From Allobosea sp. Root381 (GTDB lineage: Bacteria > Pseudomonadota > Alphaproteobacteria > Rhizobiales > Beijerinckiaceae), in contig NZ_LMJT01000045.1 of assembly GCF_001429395.1 (NCBI RefSeq), positions 92,225 to 156,224 on the forward strand: DNA of 64,000 bases, given 5' to 3'. Positions 1 to 7,975 of this stretch are shown piece by piece; position 1 is the first letter of the stretch; each line of letters starts with the position of its first letter. A program made the position numbers and the translations under genes. The notes beneath the pieces were generated by a model that was not told the origin of the DNA, searched no databases, and was given only the letters and a program-made list of their open reading frames with translations.

Positions 1-549
1 GTCGGCGAGGTCGTCATCCTCGCCCATTCGATGGGCGCGTGGCTCGCGGTCGAGGCGCTGAAGCAGCTCGCCCTCAAGGAAGGCGGCGTACCGAAAAAGA
101 TCAACAACCTGATCCTCGCCTCACCCGATCTCGACATCGGCGTCTTCCGGCGCCAGGTCGAGGATATGGGACCGCGCCGCCCTCGCATCACGATCTTCGC
201 CTCGCAGACCGACCGGGCGCTGCAGCTCTCGCAGTTCCTGGCGCGCGGCGCGACGCGGCTGGGCGCAATCGACCTCTCGCGCGAGGAGTACCAGGCCGAG
301 TTCGGCGGCCTCAGCGGCGTCACCGTGATCGACATGAGCGCGATCCAGGCCGGCGACCGCATCAATCACGACACCTTCGCTTCCAGCCCCGAGATCGTCC
401 GCCTCATCGGCGGCAGGCTCGTCGACGGGCAGGTCATAACCGATTCCGACGTCACAGGGGCAGGCACCGCGGTGGAGACGATCGGCTCGGCGGCAGGCCT
501 GCTCATCACGGCGCCGATCCGGGTCTTCGACGCGGCCGCTACGCGATAG
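1..549 (+). CDS. DUF900-type alpha/beta hydrolase, 3' part only
   Basis: This open frame enters from the left edge and ends at TAG 547-549, so only the C-terminal 182 residues are seen. Near its start is an AHSMGAW segment, a nucleophile elbow with Ser as the expected catalytic residue. Farther on are an ILASPDLD strand and an ARINHDTF-like segment (DRINHDTF) that supplies the expected catalytic His. This pattern matches the DUF900 family of alpha/beta hydrolases, whose substrates are mostly unknown. The ATG at 31 is internal, not the start. Membrane or lipoprotein signals, if any, lie outside the window. The family call is fairly sure and the substrate unknown. Confidence 0.75.
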   Translation, partial: VGEVVILAHSMGAWLAVEALKQLALKEGGVPKKINNLILASPDLDIGVFRRQVEDMGPRRPRITIFASQTDRALQLSQFLARGATRLGAIDLSREEYQAEFGGLSGVTVIDMSAIQAGDRINHDTFASSPEIVRLIGGRLVDGQVITDSDVTGAGTAVETIGSAAGLLITAPIRVFDAAATR

Positions 550-698
550 CAACTCCAAGATCCGAGAAGGAGAACAGCAGGCAAGAACAGCGGCAAGCGA
601 GAGGCCTGAACAGAAGAGGCGATGCCGCGACGAAGCCAGCGAAAGCCACAACAGAGATCAGCAGCGGTCTTCGTCTTGTATCGAGTATGGAGGTCATC

Positions 699-1754
699 AT
701 GTCACTGCGCGTGAGCATCCGATCGAAGCCATCATCGAAAGCTGTCCATGACCGCCTGGCCAGCGCCGACAGCGACATATCCTGGGAGCAGATCGACGCC
801 TGGACGGGCACCGGCTCCGCCACGATCGCCGTCTGGCCCGAACTCGACGCCAAACCGGTCTCCGCGCCGGAGCCGGCGATCTGGCACTTCGGCGACCTCG
901 TAATGACAAGCCTGAGGCAATCCTTCCCATCACCTCCGCATTGGCCGCCGCACCTGCCGGATCATGGCTGCGTCGTCCTGCTGAGCAGCCGGCACCCGGC
1001 GCGCACGGCGGCATCGGTTCTCATCATGTCGCCGCATGCCGGGCTCGACCCGGCAACCCTGCCCTGGCCGGCCGGCCATTCGGGGCTGGATTGCGACGTG
1101 CTGACCCTGTTCATGCCGATTACTGCTTGCGATGGCGCGGCGCCCGCCGCGGCCGCGTCGCATCTCGACTCCAGCGCCGGCCACGGGGCGCTGCTTGCCG
1201 GCTTCATGCGGCAGCTTGCCGGGCATCTCGGGCAGATCCCGGAACACCGCAGAGGAATGCTGGCGGACGCGACGCACCAGCTGGTGATGGCCTGCATGGG
1301 CGAGCCGGCGCCACGCCCGGCCCCGCTGTCGCACCGCCCGAAGGCCGGCATGGTCGAACGCATGCGCGCCGTCGTCCAGCAGAACATGGGCTCGCCCGAA
1401 TTCGGCCCGCAGCAGCTGGCCCGGCTGCTGGCGATGTCGCGCTCAAAGCTCTACCGCCTGCTCGACGGCGACGGCGGCGTCGCCCGTTTCATCAACAGCG
1501 AAAGGCTCTCACAGGCCGCGCGCGACCTGGCGACCGCGGATGAGGCGGTCTCGGTCCAGGCCATCGCCAGCAGGGCCGGCTTCCGCGATCACTCCACCTT
1601 CAGCCGGGCGTTTCGCCGGGCCTTCGGGTGCAGCCCGTCGCAGGCCCGCGAACAGGCGCTCCTCGCCCTGCCGGACCCCATCCCGCTGCCTGGGGCGGAG
1701 CGGGCAGTACAAGCCGCTGCGCAGTCCTGTGGAGGGGCGCCGCCCGCACGATAG
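699..1754 (+). CDS. AraC family transcriptional regulator
   Basis: The protein has 351 residues. The last 100 or so carry two helix-turn-helix units: the first around FGPQQLARLLAMSRSKLYRLL and the second around AIASRAGFRDHSTFSRAFRRAFGCSP, which is the classic AraC/XylS DNA-binding pattern. The N-terminal 230 residues are a poorly conserved sensing region that I do not recognise. I chose ATG 699 because GGAGGT lies 5 bases before it; the same frame stays open far upstream to position 39, but that part is antisense-like, low-complexity sequence. It lies 190 bases before the adaptor-RND-adaptor operon on the same strand and is its most likely regulator, by position only. Confidence 0.85.
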   Translation: MSLRVSIRSKPSSKAVHDRLASADSDISWEQIDAWTGTGSATIAVWPELDAKPVSAPEPAIWHFGDLVMTSLRQSFPSPPHWPPHLPDHGCVVLLSSRHPARTAASVLIMSPHAGLDPATLPWPAGHSGLDCDVLTLFMPITACDGAAPAAAASHLDSSAGHGALLAGFMRQLAGHLGQIPEHRRGMLADATHQLVMACMGEPAPRPAPLSHRPKAGMVERMRAVVQQNMGSPEFGPQQLARLLAMSRSKLYRLLDGDGGVARFINSERLSQAARDLATADEAVSVQAIASRAGFRDHSTFSRAFRRAFGCSPSQAREQALLALPDPIPLPGAERAVQAAAQSCGGAPPAR

Positions 1755-1944
1755 GAGACCGCGCAACCGCGCCGGAGAATGGGATGAGCAGCCCAGATTT
1801 GGGATTCTGAGCTGATCCGGCCCGGAGGGAGTGTTGCTAGCCTTCCACGAGCCGCCTGAAAGATCGGTGCGATGACGCATGTCCGGCGCTTCGGGACCGG
1901 TATCTGTGGCGGCGACAGGACATCGCGATGCGGGCGAAGGATTC

Positions 1945-3090
1945 ATGCGGAAGCCGAGATGCGACCGGGACAGGCGCGGCGTGAGCAGCATTGGCTCCCC
2001 CTTGGCGGTGCGCACTCGCCTGGCCAGTTGCCTCGCCGTCGCGGCGCTGGCCCTCGCCGGCTGCCAGCCCGAGGCCGACAAGGCGCCACCGGCGCCGGTC
2101 AGGATGGTCCGGACCATCGCGATCGAGCCGCCGCGGCAAAGCAGCGACCTCAGCTTCACCGGCCATATCGAGGCACAGGATCAGGCCTCCCTGTCCTTCC
2201 GGATCGGCGGTCGCCTGGCCGAGCGGCTGGTCGGCGTCGGCTCGACCGTCGCGGAAAATGAGGTCGTCGCCCGGCTCGATCCGGAGAACGAGCTCAACGA
2301 TCTGCGCGCAGCGCGGGCGGCCCTGACCGCGGCCGAAGGCGCGCTGCGCAAGGCGGAGAACCAGTATCAGCGCCAGAGCCAGCTGCGGACCCGCAACGTC
2401 ACGAGCCAGGCCGATTTCGAGGCCGCCGAACAGGGCCGCGTCGCGGCGCGGGCGCAGGCGGAAGCCGCGCAGGCGCGGGTCAGGACCGCCGAGGACATCG
2501 TCGCCTTCACCACGCTCAAGGCCGATGCGCCGGGCATCGTCACCAGCGTCGGCGCCGAGCCGGCAGAGGTCGTCCCGGCCGGGCGCATGATCGTCCAGCT
2601 CGCCCGCCGGGATGGGCGCGACGCCGTCTTCGAGCTGCCGGCCGAGGCGATCCGCGCCATCCCGGCCGACACGAATGTCTATGTGGCACTCACCGGCGAT
2701 CCGGCGACCACGGTCCGCGGGCATGTGCGCGAGGTCGCGCCGCAGGCCGATCCCGTCACGCGAACCTTCCGGGTGCGGGTCGGCCTGATCGATCCGCCGG
2801 CCTCCTTCAGACTCGGCACTGCTGTGTCCGGCAGCATCCGAGGCGGCGAAGTATCAGGCATCGCGATCCCCGCGACCGCCCTGACCGAGCGCGGGCAGGA
2901 CACGAGCGTCTGGATCGTCGATCCAAACGCGCTGACGGTCTCACTGCGCAAGCTCGATCTCATCTCGCGCGATCCGGCGACGGCGCTTGTCGGCAAGGGG
3001 TTGGCGCTCGGCGACATCGTCGTCACCGCCGGCGCCAATCTCCTGCAGGAAGGGCAGCGCGTGCGCCTGTCCGGAGCCGAGGCACGATGA
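1945..3090 (+). CDS. RND efflux periplasmic adaptor, lipoprotein (first of two)
   Basis: Membrane fusion protein that would link an inner-membrane RND pump to an outer-membrane channel. A signal segment (ASCLAVAALALAGC) ends in a lipobox Cys, so the mature protein should be a lipoprotein. After it come a biotinyl-lipoyl-like half (LSFRIGGRLAERLVGVGSTV), a coiled-coil hairpin rich in Ala, Glu and Gln, the second lipoyl half (KADAPGIVTSV) and a beta-barrel (REVAPQADPVTRTFRVRVGL). ATG 1945 is chosen because GAAGGA precedes it; the frame also allows ATG 1879 and GTG 1981. Its stop overlaps the start of the pump gene by 4 bases, so the two are probably translated together. Confidence 0.85.
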   Translation: MRKPRCDRDRRGVSSIGSPLAVRTRLASCLAVAALALAGCQPEADKAPPAPVRMVRTIAIEPPRQSSDLSFTGHIEAQDQASLSFRIGGRLAERLVGVGSTVAENEVVARLDPENELNDLRAARAALTAAEGALRKAENQYQRQSQLRTRNVTSQADFEAAEQGRVAARAQAEAAQARVRTAEDIVAFTTLKADAPGIVTSVGAEPAEVVPAGRMIVQLARRDGRDAVFELPAEAIRAIPADTNVYVALTGDPATTVRGHVREVAPQADPVTRTFRVRVGLIDPPASFRLGTAVSGSIRGGEVSGIAIPATALTERGQDTSVWIVDPNALTVSLRKLDLISRDPATALVGKGLALGDIVVTAGANLLQEGQRVRLSGAEAR

Positions 3091-6000
3091 GTTTCAACCT
3101 CTCCGAATGGGCCCTGAAGAACCGCTCGGTCGTGATCTACCTCATGATCGTGGCGGTCGCGGCCGGCATCTTCGCCTTCGTCAAGCTCGGCCGCAACGAG
3201 GATCCCTCCTTCGTCATCAAGTCGATGGTGGTCGCGGCCGCCTGGCCGGGCGCGACGATGGAGGACACGCTCAGCCAGGTCACCGAGCGGCTGGAACGCC
3301 AGATCGAGGAGACGCCGGGGCTCGACTTCGTGCGCAGCTTCACCAGGCCGGGCATGACGACGATCTTCGTCAACCTGAAGCAGTCCGTTCCCGGCCGCGA
3401 CGTGCAGGAGACCTGGTTCAAGGTCCGCAACCTCGTCGCTGACATCCGCCATACGCTGCCCGCCGGCACGCAGGGCCCGTTCTTCAACGACCGCTTCGGC
3501 GACACCTTCGGCATCATCTACGGCTTCACCGCGGACGGCTTCACCGGCCGCGAGCTGCGCGACCATGTCGAGGCGGCCCGTTCGCGGCTGCTGCTGGTGC
3601 CGGACGTCTCCAAGATCGAGATCATCGGCGCGCAGGACGAGCGCATCTTCATCGAGTTCTCGGTGCGCGAGCTCGCCAATCTCGGCATCGACCGCACGGC
3701 GCTGCTCGCGGCGCTGCAGAGCCAGAACGTCGTGCGCCCGGCCGGGACCGTCCAGACCCGGGACGAGACGTTCTCGCTGCGCGTCTCCGGCGCCTTCCAG
3801 TCGGAAGCCGACCTGCTCGCGGTGAATTTCCCGGTCGGCGACCGCATGGTGCGGCTCGCCGACATCGCGACCGTCCGGCGCGGCTTCGCCGATCCGCCGC
3901 AACCGATGTTCCGCGTCAACGGGCAGGAGGCGATCGGGCTGGGCATCGCCATGCGCGACGGCGGCGACATCCTGGCGCTCGGACGCAACCTCAAGACGGC
4001 GATGGCCGGGATCACGGCCGACCTGCCCATCGGCATCGAGTCGCGGCTGGTCGCGGACCAGTCCGTCACAGTCGACGAGGCAATCGACGACTTCATGACC
4101 TCGCTCTGGCAGGCGGTGGCGATCATCCTGGTCGTCAGCTTCATCAGCCTCGGCGTGCGTCCGGGCCTGGTGGTCGCGCTCGCGATCCCGCTGACGCTCG
4201 CCGTCGTCTTCGCCGTCATGAACGTCGTCAACATCGACATGCAGCGCATCTCGCTGGGCGCGCTCATCATCGCGCTGGCGCTGCTCGTCGACGACGCGAT
4301 GACCACGACGGATGCGATGGTGACGCGGCTCGCGGCCGGCGACGCGAAGGAGAAGGCGGCGACCTTTGCCTTCGACAAATATGCGGTGGCGATGTTCGCC
4401 GGCACGCTGGTCACGATCGCCGGCTTCGTGCCGATCGGCTTCGCGGCGAGCTCGGCCGGCGAATACACCTTCTCGCTCTTCGCCGTGGTGAGCATCGCGC
4501 TCGTCGTCTCGTGGTTCGTGGCCGTGCTCTTCGCGCCCGTGCTGGGCATGGCGCTGCTGAAGGCGCCCGAACCCTCGGCCAAGGCCTCGCAGCCGAGCCG
4601 CGTCGAGACGGGCTTCCGGCGGATGCTCTCGGGCGCGATCAGGCTGCGCTGGATCACCATCGCGGTCACGCTCGGGCTGTTCGCGGCCTCACTGCTGGCC
4701 TTGCCGCTGGTGCCGCGGCAGTTCTTCCCGGCCTCGGACCGGGCCGAGCTGCTCGTCGACATGACGCTGCCGCAGAACGCCTCGATCTATGCCAGCGAGG
4801 CGCTGGTGAAACGCTTCGACGCGGCGCTGAAGGACGACCCCGACGTCGCGCGCTGGAGCACCTATGTCGGGCGCGGCGCGATCCGCTTCTACCTGCCGCT
4901 GAACGCGCAGCTGCCGAACGACTTCTTCAACCAGGCCGTGATCGTCGCCAAGGACGTGGCGGCCCGCGACCGGCTGCAGAAGAAGCTCGAACAGCGCCTC
5001 GCCACCGAGTTCCCCAACCTGATCGCGCGTGTCTATCCGCTCGAGCTCGGCCCGCCGGTGGGCTGGCCGGTGCAGTATCGCGTCACCGGGCCGGACATCG
5101 CCGAAGTCCGCAGCATCGCGATGAAGCTGGCCCAGGTCGTCGCGGCGAACCAGCACACCGACCAGATCAATTTCGACTGGATCGAGCCCGCGCGCGAGTT
5201 GCGGCTGCGCGTCGACCAAGACGAGGCGCGCCGGCTGGGCCTGAGCTCGCAAGCGCTTGCCGGCATCGTCAACACGGTCGTCTCGGGCACGGTCGTGACG
5301 CAGATGCGCGACGACATCTATCTCGTCGACGTCGTCGTGCGCGCCCAGGGAGCGGACCGCATCTCACTCGATACGCTGCGCACGATGCAGGTCGCCCTGC
5401 CGGGTGGGCGCTCGGTGCCGCTCTCGCAGTTCGTCACCTTCAGCTACGATCTCGACACGCCGCTGATCTGGCGCCGCGACCGGGTGCCGACGCTCACCGT
5501 CGCGGCCGATGTGAAGCCCGAAGTCCTGCCGGAGACCGTGGTGAGCGCGCTGGCGCCCGCCATCGAGGAGTTGCGCAAGACCCTGCCGCCGAGCTACGGC
5601 ATCGCCACTGGCGGCACGGTCGAGGAGAGCGCCAATTCGCAAGCCTCGGTCATCGCCGTCGTGCCGGTGATGCTGCTTTTGATGTTCACCGTGCTGATGG
5701 CGGAGCTGCGCAGCTTCAAGCTGCTCGCGATCGTGCTCAGCATCGCGCCTCTCGGCATGATCGGCGTCGTCGGGGCGCTCCTGCTCTCGGGCAAGCCGCT
5801 CGGCTTCGTCGCCCTGCTCGGCGTGCTGGCGCTGATCGGTATCATCACCAAGAACGCGGTGATCCTTGTCGGCCAGATCGAATCGGAGCGGACCGCCGGC
5901 AAGAGCGTCACCGATGCGGCGCTGGACGCGGCCTCGACCCGCTTCCGGCCGATCATGCTGACCGCCGTCTCGACCGTGCTCGGCATGATCCCGATTGCGC

Positions 6001-6200
6001 CGACCGTGTTCTGGGGGCCGATGGCCTTCGCGATCATGGGCGGCCTGCTGGTCGCCACCGTGCTGACCCTGATCCTGCTGCCGGTGCTCTACGTCACGGT
6101 GTTCGGCGGGGCATCGCCCGCCACGGGCCAGGCCAAGGCCCAGGACAAGGCGACAGCCAGGGGCAAGGCCCCTCGAACCGCGGGAGTGGCTGCACGATGA
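3087..6200 (+). CDS. RND family efflux permease
   Basis: A 1037-residue proton-driven pump of the inner membrane, full length for the family. It has the expected plan: TM1 near residues 13-32, a large periplasmic loop, a TM2-6 block near 340-500, a second loop, and a TM8-12 block near 865-1015. The TM4 proton-relay pair is present as Asp402-Asp403 in LLVDDAMTTTDAM. Sequence style is closer to the TriC/VexK-like branch than to AcrB, and the substrate cannot be told. It is flanked on both sides by adaptor genes, each overlapping by 4 bases (ATGA). No outer-membrane channel gene is nearby, so a channel coded elsewhere would be needed. Confidence 0.9.
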   Translation: MSFNLSEWALKNRSVVIYLMIVAVAAGIFAFVKLGRNEDPSFVIKSMVVAAAWPGATMEDTLSQVTERLERQIEETPGLDFVRSFTRPGMTTIFVNLKQSVPGRDVQETWFKVRNLVADIRHTLPAGTQGPFFNDRFGDTFGIIYGFTADGFTGRELRDHVEAARSRLLLVPDVSKIEIIGAQDERIFIEFSVRELANLGIDRTALLAALQSQNVVRPAGTVQTRDETFSLRVSGAFQSEADLLAVNFPVGDRMVRLADIATVRRGFADPPQPMFRVNGQEAIGLGIAMRDGGDILALGRNLKTAMAGITADLPIGIESRLVADQSVTVDEAIDDFMTSLWQAVAIILVVSFISLGVRPGLVVALAIPLTLAVVFAVMNVVNIDMQRISLGALIIALALLVDDAMTTTDAMVTRLAAGDAKEKAATFAFDKYAVAMFAGTLVTIAGFVPIGFAASSAGEYTFSLFAVVSIALVVSWFVAVLFAPVLGMALLKAPEPSAKASQPSRVETGFRRMLSGAIRLRWITIAVTLGLFAASLLALPLVPRQFFPASDRAELLVDMTLPQNASIYASEALVKRFDAALKDDPDVARWSTYVGRGAIRFYLPLNAQLPNDFFNQAVIVAKDVAARDRLQKKLEQRLATEFPNLIARVYPLELGPPVGWPVQYRVTGPDIAEVRSIAMKLAQVVAANQHTDQINFDWIEPARELRLRVDQDEARRLGLSSQALAGIVNTVVSGTVVTQMRDDIYLVDVVVRAQGADRISLDTLRTMQVALPGGRSVPLSQFVTFSYDLDTPLIWRRDRVPTLTVAADVKPEVLPETVVSALAPAIEELRKTLPPSYGIATGGTVEESANSQASVIAVVPVMLLLMFTVLMAELRSFKLLAIVLSIAPLGMIGVVGALLLSGKPLGFVALLGVLALIGIITKNAVILVGQIESERTAGKSVTDAALDAASTRFRPIMLTAVSTVLGMIPIAPTVFWGPMAFAIMGGLLVATVLTLILLPVLYVTVFGGASPATGQAKAQDKATARGKAPRTAGVAAR

Positions 6201-7372
6201 CCTTCCGCACCGCCTTAGACCCGGCCGGCCTCCTGCTTGCGATCGCCCGTCCGTCGCTCGGCCGCCCGCTACTCGGCCTCGCCCTGCTGCTGGGCCTCGC
6301 GGCCTGCGACCGCGCCGAGGAAACCGCTCCCACGGCTGGCCGCCCCGTGCAGGTGGTCCAGGTCGAGGCGAGCAAGCTCGCCAGCGCCATCGAGCTCAGC
6401 GGCGAGATCCAGGCCGAGAAGACGGTCGCGCTCGGCTTCCGCATCGCAGGACGCATCGCCGAACGGCCGATCAATGTGGGCGACCGTGTCGCGGCCGGCC
6501 AGATCATCGCCCGGCTCGACCCGACGATCGAGCGCAATGCCGTGACCGCGGCCCGCGCCGCGCTCGAGGCCGCGCGGGGCGAAGTCGTCACCGCACGCAA
6601 CGGCTTCGAGCGCCAGGAGCGGCTGATGGGCCAGGGCTTCACCACCCGCCCGCGCTTCGACCAGGCGCTGAAGGCTCAGGAGACGGCGCAGGCCGCGCTC
6701 GAGAATGCCGAGGCACAGCTCGAACTGGCGCAGGACCGACTGCGCTTCACCGAGCTGCGCTCCGAGGTGGCAGGCGTGGTAACGGCGCGCAGCGCCGAGC
6801 CCGGCGAGGTCGTCCAGCCGGGGCAGAACATCGTCCAGGTCGCCCGCGAGGACGGCCGCGACGCCGTGTTCAACGTGCCGGCGCAGCTCCTCGAGAGCAA
6901 GGCCGGCGAGCAGATCGTCCGGGTGCGCCTCGCCGAGGCCCCGGGCGTCAGCGCCTTGGGGCGGATCCGCGAGGTCGCGCCGCAGGCCGACCCGGTGACG
7001 CGGACCTTCCAGGTCAGGGTGGGGCTGCAAGACCCGCCCGAGGCGATGCAGCTCGGCGCGACGGTGGTAGGCGCGATCGAGACCAGCTCCGCCGTGATCA
7101 TGTCGATCCCGGCCATGGCTCTGACCCAGTCAGGCGTTTCGCCCGCCGTCTGGATCGTCGACCCGGCGAACTCGACGGTCAGCCTCCGCCCCATCGACAT
7201 CCTCCGCTTCGATCCGGACCACGTCATCGTCTCGCAGGGCCTGATGCCCGGCGAGACGATCGTCGCGGCAGGGGTCCAGGCGCTCCATCCCGGCCAGCGC
7301 GTGGCGCCGCTCCCGCCGCCAGCGGGTACCGGGCGCAGCGCTGCCGCATCTGCGGTCAAGGCGCCGGGCTGA
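6197..7372 (+). CDS. RND efflux periplasmic adaptor, lipoprotein (second of two)
   Basis: A 391-residue membrane fusion protein. The N-terminus has a signal segment ending LLGLAACDRAEE, a lipobox. The lipoyl halves (VALGFRIAGRIAERPINVGDRV and the later EVAGVVTARSAEPGEVV), a long Ala/Glu-rich hairpin between them, and the barrel motif REVAPQADPVTRTFQVRVGLQDPPE are all visible. It is clearly related to the adaptor at 1945-3090, with the same REVAPQADPVTRTF segment, so the pair probably arose by duplication. Its ATG overlaps the stop of the pump gene. Two different adaptors for one pump recall TriA and TriB of the Pseudomonas TriABC pump, where both are needed. Confidence 0.85.
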   Translation: MTFRTALDPAGLLLAIARPSLGRPLLGLALLLGLAACDRAEETAPTAGRPVQVVQVEASKLASAIELSGEIQAEKTVALGFRIAGRIAERPINVGDRVAAGQIIARLDPTIERNAVTAARAALEAARGEVVTARNGFERQERLMGQGFTTRPRFDQALKAQETAQAALENAEAQLELAQDRLRFTELRSEVAGVVTARSAEPGEVVQPGQNIVQVAREDGRDAVFNVPAQLLESKAGEQIVRVRLAEAPGVSALGRIREVAPQADPVTRTFQVRVGLQDPPEAMQLGATVVGAIETSSAVIMSIPAMALTQSGVSPAVWIVDPANSTVSLRPIDILRFDPDHVIVSQGLMPGETIVAAGVQALHPGQRVAPLPPPAGTGRSAAASAVKAPG

Positions 7373-7456
7373 GCGCCCGGGGATCAGCCGGCCCGGCCCT
7401 GCCGGGACGATTTGCGTTTCACCAGACGACAGACAGCCAACCGGAGGACACCGAAG

Positions 7457-7975
7457 ATGAGCGATCTGGTCTTCATCTCATTCCCGACCGAGCAGCAGGC
7501 CGAGGAGGTCCGCAACAAGGTGCTTTCGCTGCAGCGCGAATATCTGATCGAGCTCGGCGATGCGGTCGTCGTCGTCAAGAACGAGGCCGGCCACATCAAG
7601 CTGAACCAACTGATGAACCTCACCACGACGGGCGCCGCGTCGGGTGCTCTCTGGGGCACGCTGATCGGCTTCATCTTCATGGCGCCGCTGCTGGGCACCG
7701 CGCTCGGCGCGGCCTCGGGCGCGCTTGGTGGCCGGCTGAGCGATGTCGGGATCAACGACAAGTTCATGACGGATGCCGCCGCCGCGCTGAAACCGAATAC
7801 GGCAGGGTTGTTCCTGCTCATTCGCAAGATGACCACCGACAAGGTGCTGGCCGACCTGCGCGGGAGCGGCGGCACGCTGATCAGCACCTCCTTCGATGAA
7901 ACGAAAGAGGCGGCCCTGCGCGAGGCCCTGGCGGCAGCGGCGCCCAGCGAAACGGCGGCCCCGGCCGCCACATGA
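7457..7975 (+). CDS. DUF1269 small membrane protein
   Basis: The protein has 172 residues. It starts MSDLVFISFPTEQQAEEVRNKVLSLQ and has a Gly/Ala-rich segment (TTGAASGALWGTLIGFIFMAPLLGTALGAASGALGG) that forms one or two membrane-inserting hairpins, followed by a soluble end with KVLADLRGSGGTLISTSF. This is the plan of the DUF1269 family, whose function is unknown. ATG 7457 is chosen because GGAGG lies 9 bases before it; an ATG at 7412 lacks a site. Its stop overlaps the start of the next gene by 4 bases, so the two proteins are made together and may work together. Confidence 0.85.
   Translation: MSDLVFISFPTEQQAEEVRNKVLSLQREYLIELGDAVVVVKNEAGHIKLNQLMNLTTTGAASGALWGTLIGFIFMAPLLGTALGAASGALGGRLSDVGINDKFMTDAAAALKPNTAGLFLLIRKMTTDKVLADLRGSGGTLISTSFDETKEAALREALAAAAPSETAAPAAT

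Noticed and set aside
39..698. Upstream extension of the AraC gene overlapping the DUF900 gene
   Set aside because: The extension is a shifted-frame shadow of the DUF900 gene, rich in Arg and Pro. A good ribosome site marks ATG 699.
4511..6196. Upstream extension of the second adaptor gene within the pump gene
   Set aside because: It lies in the +1 frame of the RND pump gene and is Arg/Ala-rich. The lipoprotein signal begins at 6197.
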